From contig NZ_AULB01000009.1 in NCBI RefSeq assembly GCF_000425065.1, positions 186,001 through 250,000 of the forward strand: a stretch of DNA of 64,000 nt, given 5' to 3'. Numbering within the stretch: the stretch's first letter is position 1; each line of letters opens with the position of its first letter. Under the pieces are notes generated by a model that ran no database searches, was not told where the DNA came from, and saw only the letters and a program-made list of their open reading frames with translations. Position numbers and translations under genes: made by a program. This document shows positions 1 through 7,059 of the stretch, piece after piece. This stretch comes from Actinomadura rifamycini DSM 43936. GTDB lineage: Bacteria > Actinomycetota > Actinomycetes > Streptosporangiales > Streptosporangiaceae.

Positions 1-1191
1 ACGATGGTCTACGGCTCGCGCGTGCTCATCGAGCGGGTCCTGCGCGACAGGGTCCGCGAACTGCCGTCCATCGAGATCCGCGAGGGCGCGACCGTCACCG
101 GGCTCCGCTCGTCCGGGGGCGGCACCGCCGGCGGGCGCGTCGAGGGCGTCGAGTACCGCACCGCCGACGGCGCGGGCCGGCTCGCCGCGGACCTGGTCGT
201 CGACGCGCTCGGGCGCGGTTCCCCGGTGGCCGACTGGCTCGCGGCGGCGGGCTGGCCCGCGCCGCCGGAGCGGACCCTCGACGCCAAGGTCACCTACGTC
301 TCGCGGTGGTACGACCTGCCGCCCGCCGACCGCCGCCCGGAGACGTGGTGGTGGAAGCACCTCGTCGTCACGCCGACGCAGGACCGCGGCGACCGTCCCG
401 AGGAGCACGAGTTCCTCAGCAACTTCTTCCCCATCGAGGGCGACCGCGCCATCGTGTGCATGGGGTCGTGGGGCATCCGGATGCCGCGCGAGGCGGACGC
501 GTTCGAGGCCGCGGCCGATCGCGTGCGGGCCGCCGCCTTCGGACGGGCGGCGCGTGCGTGCACGCCGACGTCCGAGGTGCACCTGACGCGCTCGACGGGC
601 AACAAGTGGCGCCGGTTCGACCTTCTCGAGGCCCCTCCGGCCGGGCTGGTCGCCCTCGGGGACTCGATCTGCGCCTTCAACCCGTTCTACGCCCAGGGAA
701 TGAGCTCGGCCGCCCGCTCGGCGCTCATCCTCGGCGAGCTGCTGCGCGACCGCGACGCCCTCGACCCCGGCTTCTTCCGCGCGTTCCTCGATCGGCAGAA
801 GGCGTCCCTCGACGTGCCCTGGATGCTCGCGATGGCCCGTGACCAGGCGTACGACTTCGCCACCGGCACCGAGGTCGCGGCGCCCTGGCGGCGCAGGCTG
901 ACCGCGCGGTTCGGCTGGCCGGTCTTCAACGCGATCACCGCCGCGGGCCGCGAGGACGCCTATGTGGAGCGGACGTTCGCCGAGGTGTTCAACCTCGACC
1001 GGTCGCTGCGGCAGATGGCCCTCGATCCGCGGTTCTGGTTCGGCCTGGCGCGCCACCAGGTGCGGCGGCGGCTCGGGCGCACGGTCGTGCCCGGCGGGTT
1101 CGACGAGAAGAAGGACCCGCCCGGCACGGACTACACCGGCCGCACGCGCTCCGCCGGCGCGTCCGCCGGCACCGGCCTCGTCGACGCCTGA
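1..1191 (+). CDS. FAD-dependent oxidoreductase/monooxygenase, 5'-truncated by the window edge
   Basis: The reading frame is open from base 1, so the gene starts upstream of the window. The 396 visible codons lack the N-terminal GxGxxG FAD-binding loop expected of the group A flavoprotein fold. What remains is the middle and C-terminal part: an arginine-rich helix near the start (YGSRVLIERVLRDRV), a VVDALGRGS segment typical of the second nucleotide-contact strand, and a GDSICAFNPFYAQGMSSA motif, the usual GD(x)nP loop binding the FAD ribityl chain. The family contains hydroxylases and geranylgeranyl-reductase-like enzymes; the substrate cannot be told. The membrane-protein gene follows after 14 bases with a GAGGAG ribosome site, so the two probably form an operon. 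Family assignment is firm, function is not. Confidence 0.85.
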   Translation, partial: TMVYGSRVLIERVLRDRVRELPSIEIREGATVTGLRSSGGGTAGGRVEGVEYRTADGAGRLAADLVVDALGRGSPVADWLAAAGWPAPPERTLDAKVTYVSRWYDLPPADRRPETWWWKHLVVTPTQDRGDRPEEHEFLSNFFPIEGDRAIVCMGSWGIRMPREADAFEAAADRVRAAAFGRAARACTPTSEVHLTRSTGNKWRRFDLLEAPPAGLVALGDSICAFNPFYAQGMSSAARSALILGELLRDRDALDPGFFRAFLDRQKASLDVPWMLAMARDQAYDFATGTEVAAPWRRRLTARFGWPVFNAITAAGREDAYVERTFAEVFNLDRSLRQMALDPRFWFGLARHQVRRRLGRTVVPGGFDEKKDPPGTDYTGRTRSAGASAGTGLVDA

Positions 1192-1205
1192 CCCGAGGAG
1201 CCCCC

Positions 1206-2333
1206 ATGGACCACACCTGCGGCGCCGCGGCCGAGCGCCTCGCCGAGGGACTCGGCTACTCCTGCCACGGCACCGAGCCGGTGGTCGATCTGCGCGACCC
1301 GTTCGGCCTCGAGAACGGCACGATGCCCGTCCTGGAGCTGCTCGTCATCGGCGGCGCCGTGTTCGCGCTCGTCCACGCGTGGCGGCGGTGGCGGCGCGAC
1401 GGCGACCCGGCCAACATCGCGCTGTGGTTCGCGTCGGTCGTCTACCTGGCCGTGATCGAGCCGCCGCTCTACTTCCCGGAGTGGTTCGGCCTCGAACAGC
1501 ACGTCGGGTTCATCTTCTCCCACAACGTGTTCACCGTGCAGTTCATGTTCGATCGGCTTCCGCTCTACATCGTGGCCTTCTACCCGGCGCTGTCGCAGCT
1601 CGCCTACGAGCTGGTCCGCGTCCTGGGCGTCTTCGCGCGGCGCGGGCCGCTGGCCGGGGCGGTGGCGGTCGCGTTCGCCTGCCAGGTCTTCTACGAGATC
1701 TTCGACCATCTCGGCCCGCAGCTGAAGTGGTGGGCGTGGAACACCGGGAACGAGACGATCAACCAGCCGGCGCTCGCGTCGGTGCCGATGAACAGCATGC
1801 TGCTGTTCGCCTCGGTGTCCTTCGGCGCGATGACCTACCTCGTCGTCCGGCTGACCGGCGGGACGGACGGCCCGCGCACGCTCACCGGCCCGCGGATCGG
1901 GTGGCGCGCCGCCGTGGCGGGCGCCGCGACGCCCCTGGCGATGATCATCGCGAGCGCGCCCAGCGGCGCCTTCCGCGGGGAGGACCTGCTGGGAGTCCAG
2001 CGGGCCGTGCTGGGCGCCGAGCTCGCCGTCGTCTGGGCCGCCGGCTTGTGGCTGCTCGCGGACGCCTGGCGGGCCGCGCGCGCCGAGCCGTCCCCGGTGG
2101 CGTCGCCGGGGTTCGCGCGGATCTACCCGGCGCTGTACCTCGGCGTCCACGTCGTCCTGTGGCTGGTCGCGCTGCCGGCGTACTTCGCGGCGGCGGACGG
2201 CGTCACCGAGCAGGGGACGCCGATCGGCAGCCTCTGGTACGTCGTGCCGTGCGCCGCCGCGGCGGCGGCGCTCATCGCGGCCGCGGTCCGCGCGTCCGGC
2301 GCGCGGCGGACGGCGGAGCCTGTGCGATCCTAG
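1206..2333 (+). CDS. multi-pass membrane protein, function unknown
   Basis: A 375-residue protein with about eight hydrophobic segments, the first at roughly residues 39-58 (MPVLELLVIGGAVFALVHAW) after a hydrophilic head of about 38 residues that contains two cysteines. Conserved-looking polar and aromatic stretches lie between helices (YFPEWFGLEQHVGFIFSHN; CQVFYEIFDHLGPQLKWW), which suggests a membrane enzyme or carotenoid/lipid-related integral protein rather than a simple transporter, but I do not recognise a family with confidence. The start ATG at 1206 is preceded by GAGGAG. It lies directly behind the FAD oxidoreductase and 4 bases before the TetR gene, so the three may be co-transcribed and the pair of redox and membrane proteins may work on the same hydrophobic substrate (inference). 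Confidence 0.75.
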   Translation: MDHTCGAAAERLAEGLGYSCHGTEPVVDLRDPFGLENGTMPVLELLVIGGAVFALVHAWRRWRRDGDPANIALWFASVVYLAVIEPPLYFPEWFGLEQHVGFIFSHNVFTVQFMFDRLPLYIVAFYPALSQLAYELVRVLGVFARRGPLAGAVAVAFACQVFYEIFDHLGPQLKWWAWNTGNETINQPALASVPMNSMLLFASVSFGAMTYLVVRLTGGTDGPRTLTGPRIGWRAAVAGAATPLAMIIASAPSGAFRGEDLLGVQRAVLGAELAVVWAAGLWLLADAWRAARAEPSPVASPGFARIYPALYLGVHVVLWLVALPAYFAAADGVTEQGTPIGSLWYVVPCAAAAAALIAAAVRASGARRTAEPVRS

Positions 2334-2337
2334 GGCC

Positions 2338-2946
2338 ATGGGGCACCACGGCTGGGGAGGGCGGCCGCCCGGATCGGACGCCGAGGCCCGGCAGCGCATC
2401 GTCGACGCGACCGTCCGGTGCATCGAGCGGCACGGTGTCGCGAAGACGACCCTGTCCGACGTCGCGAACGAGCTCGGCGTCACCCGCCAGACCGTCTACC
2501 GCCACTTCGGCCGCATCGGCGACATCCTCGCCGAGGTGGCGGCCCAGGGCGCCGAGTCGTTCGTCGACCGGCTGATCGCCCGCCTCCGGGGCGTCACCGA
2601 CCCGGCCGAGGCCGTCGTCGAGGGCATGGTGTTCTGCGTCCGGACCATCCCGGCCGACCCGCGGCTGAGCCTCCTGCTGCGGCTCGGCGACGCGAGCGCC
2701 TTCGGGCGCGGCGCGACGACCGCCGACACCATCGCCTACGGTGCGAAGATGCTGCAGCGCTACCCCGTCGACTGGGCCGCCGCCGGGATCGGGGACGACG
2801 ACCTCGACGGCCTGGCCGAGATCATCATGCGGCTCCTGACCTCGCTGCTGCAGCATCCGGGCGAGCCGCCGCACGACGAGGCCCGGCTCCGCGCCCTGCT
2901 GGAGCGCTGGCTGGCCCCCGCGCTGTCCCCGCCGGGCCGCCCCTGA
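2338..2946 (+). CDS. TetR/AcrR family transcriptional regulator
   Basis: The 202-residue protein has the TetR helix-turn-helix at about residues 18-65: ARQRIVDATVRCIERHGVAKTTLSDVANELGVTRQTVYRHFG is split over the standard three helices, with the recognition helix ending in QTVYRHFG. The C-terminal ligand-binding half is helical and unassigned. The ATG at 2338 follows the membrane-protein stop by only 4 bases, so it is probably the last gene of the preceding operon and may autoregulate it. A strong hairpin at 2947-2975 ends the unit. The ligand and targets are not visible. Confidence 0.9.
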   Translation: MGHHGWGGRPPGSDAEARQRIVDATVRCIERHGVAKTTLSDVANELGVTRQTVYRHFGRIGDILAEVAAQGAESFVDRLIARLRGVTDPAEAVVEGMVFCVRTIPADPRLSLLLRLGDASAFGRGATTADTIAYGAKMLQRYPVDWAAAGIGDDDLDGLAEIIMRLLTSLLQHPGEPPHDEARLRALLERWLAPALSPPGRP

Positions 2947-2975
2947 CCGCGTCCCGGCGGACGGCCGGGACGCGG
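2947..2975. terminator. hairpin between convergent TetR and MarR genes
   Basis: A perfect 12-bp stem (CCGCGTCCCGGC paired with GCCGGGACGCGG) with a 5-base loop begins directly after the TetR stop codon and sits before the end of the convergent MarR gene. There is no U-run, as is usual for such hairpins in very GC-rich actinomycetes. It could serve both strands. Confidence 0.65.
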
Positions 2976-2991
2976 GCCCGGCTGCCGGCGG

Positions 2992-3495
2992 TCAGCGCGG
3001 GCCGGGCGCGGGCCCGTCCGGGCCGGGCGCGCCGGCGGGGTCGGCGAGGCGGCGGAGCAGGTCGACGAGCAGGCCGCGTTCGGGACCGGTGAGCCGGCCG
3101 AACATCGCGCCGCCCACCTCGTCCGTGGCCCGCCACGCTTTCTCCAGCGTCTCCCCGCCCCGCGGCGTCAGGACGATCGAGTACGCGCGCCGGTCCTGCG
3201 GCGTCCGCTCGCGGGACACCAGCCCGCCGTCCTCCAGTTCGTCGATGAGCCGGACCATCGTCGACTTGTCGATGCCGGTGCGGTCGATCAGGTCGCGCTG
3301 GGTGACCGGGCCGTAGAGCGGCAGCGCGAGGAGGACGCCGAAGCCGCGGATGTTGATGCCGAGCGGGCGCAGCGCGTCGTTGACGCGCTCCCGGCTCCGG
3401 TTGTGGGCCTCGGCCAGCAGCATGCCGAGCCCCACGTGGTCGGCGGCGGGGCCGCCGTCTCCGGACAGGAGTCGTTCGAGCAGGTCGTGGAGCAT
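2992..3495 (-). CDS. MarR family transcriptional regulator
   Basis: A 167-residue winged-helix protein. Features include the dimerisation helix at the N terminus, RDLIDRTGIDKSTMVRLIDELEDGGLVSRERTPQDRR as helix-turn-helix plus wing (about residues 68-105), and a C-terminal helix with GLLVDLLRRLAD. It is divergent from a MacB-type ABC exporter; the 79-base gap contains a palindrome that fits a MarR operator. By analogy with other MarR/ABC pairs it most likely represses the transporter and itself, with a small hydrophobic ligand as inducer. The ATG at 3495 is the only start that retains the full N-terminal helix. Confidence 0.92.
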   Translation of the reverse strand: MLHDLLERLLSGDGGPAADHVGLGMLLAEAHNRSRERVNDALRPLGINIRGFGVLLALPLYGPVTQRDLIDRTGIDKSTMVRLIDELEDGGLVSRERTPQDRRAYSIVLTPRGGETLEKAWRATDEVGGAMFGRLTGPERGLLVDLLRRLADPAGAPGPDGPAPGPR

Positions 3496-3519
3496 GGGTC
3501 CATTCTAGGACCACTTGAT

Positions 3520-3539
3520 ATAGTCTCAGGTGAGATTAT
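3520..3539. promoter_or_regulatory. palindromic operator in the divergent MarR/ABC promoter
   Basis: A 20-bp inverted repeat with 8 of 10 symmetric pairs: half-sites ATAGTCTCA and TGAGATTAT around a central GG. It lies in the only AT-rich stretch of the divergent gap, 25 bp upstream of the marR start and 36 bp upstream of the ABC gene. Position and symmetry fit a MarR dimer site. Confidence 0.7.
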
Positions 3540-3574
3540 CTCTCGTGATACGCCAGAAAGCGACCGGAGGAGAC

Positions 3575-4411
3575 ATGCCAGAGCCGATCCGCCGCCGCGC
3601 GCCGCTCCGCCGGCCGGCGCGACCCGCCGCGCCGGCCCCGCCCCCTCCCGCGGCGCGGAACGCGGCGCCGACCGGGCCGGACGTCGAGGAACCGGTCATG
3701 GTCGCGTCGGACGTCGTCAAGACCTACGGGAGCGGGGACGGCGCCGTGCACGCCCTGCGCGGGGTGTCGGCGGCGTTCCCCCGCGGGCAGTTCACCGCGA
3801 TCATGGGGCCGTCCGGGTCCGGCAAGTCGACGTTCCTGCACTGCCTGGCCGGCCTGGACGCCGTGACGTCCGGCACCGTCGTGATCGGCCCGGTCGACAT
3901 CACCCGCCTGTCGCGCGCCCGGCTCGCCGAGCTGCGCCGCGAGCGGCTGGGATTCGTCTTCCAGTCGTTCAACCTGCTGCCCGTGCTGACCGCCGAGGAG
4001 AACATCCGGCTCACCGGGCGGCTGGCGGGCCGCCGCGCGGACGAGCGGTGGTTCGCCACGATCGTGGACGCGCTCGGGCTGCGCGAGCGGCTCGGCCACC
4101 GCCCCTCGGACCTGTCCGGCGGGCAGCGGCAGCGGGTCGCCGTGGCGCGCGCCCTGCTGACCCGGCCGGAGGTGCTGTTCGCCGACGAGCCGACCGGCAA
4201 CCTCGACTCCCGCTCCGGCGCCGAGGTGCTCGCCTTCCTGCGGACGGCCGTCGACTCCTACCGGCAGACGGTGGTCATGGTCACGCACGATCCGGCGGCC
4301 GCCGCCCGCGCCGACCGGGTGCTGTTTCTCGCCGACGGGACGATCGTGGACGAACTGGCCGCGCCCACCGTCGACGCCGTCCACGCCCGCATGCGGAAGA
4401 CGGAGGGCTGA
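3575..4411 (+). CDS. ABC transporter ATP-binding protein (MacB/LolD type)
   Basis: The 278-residue ATPase has Walker A GPSGSGKS at residues 78-85, a Q-loop (VFQSFN), signature LSGGQRQR at 180-187, Walker B VLFADEPTG at 200-208 and the H-loop (VTHD). The GNLDS sequence after Walker B is typical of the MacB/LolD/FtsE branch that works with FtsX-like permeases. An unusual proline/arginine-rich leader of about 40 residues precedes the ABC domain. I chose the ATG at 3575 because GGAGG lies at 3566-3570; an in-frame upstream ATG lacks this. The permease gene starts 3 bases downstream, and MarR is divergent, so the pair is probably a regulated exporter. Confidence 0.93.
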   Translation: MPEPIRRRAPLRRPARPAAPAPPPPAARNAAPTGPDVEEPVMVASDVVKTYGSGDGAVHALRGVSAAFPRGQFTAIMGPSGSGKSTFLHCLAGLDAVTSGTVVIGPVDITRLSRARLAELRRERLGFVFQSFNLLPVLTAEENIRLTGRLAGRRADERWFATIVDALGLRERLGHRPSDLSGGQRQRVAVARALLTRPEVLFADEPTGNLDSRSGAEVLAFLRTAVDSYRQTVVMVTHDPAAAARADRVLFLADGTIVDELAAPTVDAVHARMRKTEG

Positions 4412-4413
4412 CC

Positions 4414-7011
4414 ATGGGCAACCCCTTGTGGCTCATCGCGCGCCGCTCGTTCGCCGACGGGTGGCCGCGGCTCACGGCCACGCTGCTCGCGGCGCTCGGG
4501 TCCGTCGCGCTCATCGCCGGGTCGCTGCAGTTCGCGCTGCGCGCGCAGGAGGCGGTGGCGAGCGCCGACGCGAGCGAGTACCACCGCGCGGACGTCCTCG
4601 TCCAGGGCGGGACGGACGTGCCGGACGACCCGAACGCGTCACCCGACGGCCGGATCCGGCTGGACCTCGTCGCGTCCCGGCCGGGCGTCGCGGCGGTCGC
4701 CGGCGACGCCGCGGTGGCGGTGACGGCGGCCGGCCCCGGCGGGCGGGCGATCACCGCGTCGGCCGAGGGCGGCACGCTGCTGCGCCCCTGGGTGGCCGAC
4801 CCGCGGCTGAACCCGTACCGGCTGGAGGCGGGGCGCGCCCCGGCCGCCGACGGCGAGGTGGCCGTGGTCGAGCACCTGTCGCGGACCGGCGGCCTGGACG
4901 TGGGGGACACGCTCACGCTGACGCTGCCCCGCGAGACGCGCAGAGTGACGGTCGCCGGGGTGGTGAGCGTCCAGGGGCGGGGCGCGGTCGCCGCCGGCGA
5001 TCTGGTGCTGGCGCCGCCCGAGACGGTGCGGCGTGCCGCGGTGCTCCCTCCGGGCGTCTGGCGGACCGTCTGGGTGAAGGCCGGACCCGGGGTGTCCGCC
5101 GAGCGGCTCCGCGACGACCTGGCCCGGCATCTGGAGGGGACGGCGACCGTCCGGACCGCGACGTCGGTGCGGGACGCGCAGGCCGCCGCCGCGGCGGGCG
5201 AGGGCGCCTCGGTCGCCGGGGTGATCGGCATGCTCGCCCTGGTGGCGATCTTCGTCGGCCTGTTCGTCGTGGCCAACACCTTCGGCGCGCTGGTGCGGCA
5301 GCGGACCCGGCGGCTCGCGCTGCTCGGGGCGATCGGCGCCACGCCGCGGCAGATCCACCGGCTGATCCGCCTGGAGGCGCTGGTGCTGGGCGCGCTCGCC
5401 GCGGTCGGCGGCACGGCCGCCGGCTTCCCCCTCTCCGCCCTCCTCATCCGCCTGTTCGCGCGGGACGGCTTCGACGTCTCCGCCGCCGGGCCCCAGTTCG
5501 GAGCGGTCGCCCTGGCCGCTCCGGTCGCGGCCGGGATCGGCGTCACCCAGCTGGCCGCGTGGCGCGCGGCCCGCCGCGCCGCGGGCGTCCCGCCCGTCCA
5601 GGCGCTGCGGAGCACCGCCGCCGAGACCCCGGGCCGCCGGCTGCCGCGGCTGCTGGGCGCGTCCGCGCTCCTGGTCGGCGCGTGCTTCTGGTGGGCGGTC
5701 GCGGTGGCGGTCCGGGCGGACGACCCGCCCGGTCCGGACCGGACGTTCGGTGTCGCGCTGATGATCGTCTTCGGGGCGGTGCTCGCCGTGCCGGCGCTGG
5801 CCGTCCTCGCGCCGTTCTTCGTCGCGCCCCTCGGCGGGCCGGTGGGCCGGATCGGCACGCTCGTCGGCGGGGAGACCGGGCGGCTGGCGCGCGCCGCCGT
5901 CACCCGCAGCCCGCGCCGGGTGTCCTCGGCCGCCTCGTCGCTGATGCTCGGCGTCGCGCTGGTGTCCTCGGTGGCGCTGATCACGGTGTCGGTCCAGGAC
6001 CGGTTCCGGGAAGCGGGACGGGAGGTCATGGCGGCCGAGCACGCGATCGCCGCGACCTCCCGGACGGCCGAGGGCGCGCCCGCGCCGCTGTCCCGGGACG
6101 TCGCCGCCCTCGCGGCGGGCGCGCCCGGAGTGTCGCGGGCCGTGGCCCTCACGCAGACCGAGGCCGAACTGGTGTCGCCGCCCGCCCGGACCGAAGACGG
6201 CGAGGCGCCCGAGCCGTCCACCTTCCTCGTCAGCGGCGCCGAGCAGGAGGGGCTGCCGGACGTCCTGCGGCTCGGCGGACGTCCGCCCGCGCTCCGCACC
6301 GGGGAGATCGCGCTCGCCTCCACCGCCATGGAGCAGTTCGGGCTCCGGCGCGGGCAGGAGATCGTCGTGCGCGGCCCCCAGGGGCGGGTCGCGCTCACCG
6401 TCGCGGCCGCCTACCACGACCCTTCGCACGTGTTCGCCGAGCAGGCGCTCGTGTCGGCCGCGACGATGGACCGGCTCGACCCCAACGCCGAGACCCGCGC
6501 CGTCCTGGTGCGGGGCGGCTCCCCGGACGCGCTGGCCGGCGCCGTCGCGGCGGTGCCGGGCGCGCGCGTCCTCGACCGCGACGCGTACGTGCACGCCGCG
6601 TCGGACACGCTCACCCGCCCGCTGCGGGCGACGTACACCTTCGCGGGCATGGCGCTGCTGCTCGCGCTGTTCGGGATGGCGACCACGGTGTCGCTGGGCG
6701 TCGCCGAACGCACCCGGGAGTTCGGCCTGCTGGGCGCCGTGGGCGCCACCTCGCGGCAGATCCGCTCGATCGTCCGCTGGGAGGCGGCCGCGGTCGTCGT
6801 CCTCGGCACCGCGCTCGGCCTCGCGATCGCGACCGGGACGCTGGCGCTGCTGCACGTGACGAGCGGCAGCTCCTTCCTGCGCCCGGACCCGCCGTGGTGG
6901 CTGTTCCCGCTGGTGGCGGCCGGCGCGGCGGCGGCGACCCTGGCGACGTCGGCGCTGCCCGCGCGCCGGGCCGCGGCCGTGCCCGTCCTGGAGGCCGCCA
7001 CGACCGAGTGA
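4414..7011 (+). CDS. ABC transporter permease, duplicated FtsX domains
   Basis: An 865-residue permease with an N-terminal membrane anchor (about residues 18-38), a large extracytoplasmic domain, a first FtsX block of three helices (about 265-420), a central helix pair, a second extracytoplasmic domain and a C-terminal FtsX block ending in PLVAAGAAAATLATSALPARRAAA. The two blocks share the motif LALLGAIGATPRQIHRLI / FGLLGAVGATSRQIRSIV, showing internal duplication. The family couples cytoplasmic ATP hydrolysis to movement of substrates (antimicrobial peptides, lipids) across the envelope without a classical membrane tunnel. ATG at 4414, 2 bases after the ATPase stop. It is the partner of the preceding ATPase. 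Confidence 0.92.
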   Translation: MGNPLWLIARRSFADGWPRLTATLLAALGSVALIAGSLQFALRAQEAVASADASEYHRADVLVQGGTDVPDDPNASPDGRIRLDLVASRPGVAAVAGDAAVAVTAAGPGGRAITASAEGGTLLRPWVADPRLNPYRLEAGRAPAADGEVAVVEHLSRTGGLDVGDTLTLTLPRETRRVTVAGVVSVQGRGAVAAGDLVLAPPETVRRAAVLPPGVWRTVWVKAGPGVSAERLRDDLARHLEGTATVRTATSVRDAQAAAAAGEGASVAGVIGMLALVAIFVGLFVVANTFGALVRQRTRRLALLGAIGATPRQIHRLIRLEALVLGALAAVGGTAAGFPLSALLIRLFARDGFDVSAAGPQFGAVALAAPVAAGIGVTQLAAWRAARRAAGVPPVQALRSTAAETPGRRLPRLLGASALLVGACFWWAVAVAVRADDPPGPDRTFGVALMIVFGAVLAVPALAVLAPFFVAPLGGPVGRIGTLVGGETGRLARAAVTRSPRRVSSAASSLMLGVALVSSVALITVSVQDRFREAGREVMAAEHAIAATSRTAEGAPAPLSRDVAALAAGAPGVSRAVALTQTEAELVSPPARTEDGEAPEPSTFLVSGAEQEGLPDVLRLGGRPPALRTGEIALASTAMEQFGLRRGQEIVVRGPQGRVALTVAAAYHDPSHVFAEQALVSAATMDRLDPNAETRAVLVRGGSPDALAGAVAAVPGARVLDRDAYVHAASDTLTRPLRATYTFAGMALLLALFGMATTVSLGVAERTREFGLLGAVGATSRQIRSIVRWEAAAVVVLGTALGLAIATGTLALLHVTSGSSFLRPDPPWWLFPLVAAGAAAATLATSALPARRAAAVPVLEAATTE

Positions 7012-7059
7012 GCGGCGCGGCGGCCTCCGTCCGGACGCGCTCCGCCGATCGCTCCCCGG

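Noticed and set aside
4281..6855. Long minus-strand frames opposite the ABC permease
   Set aside because: Low-complexity Arg/Pro/Ser translations without domains, caused by high GC; the plus-strand permease has clear FtsX repeats.
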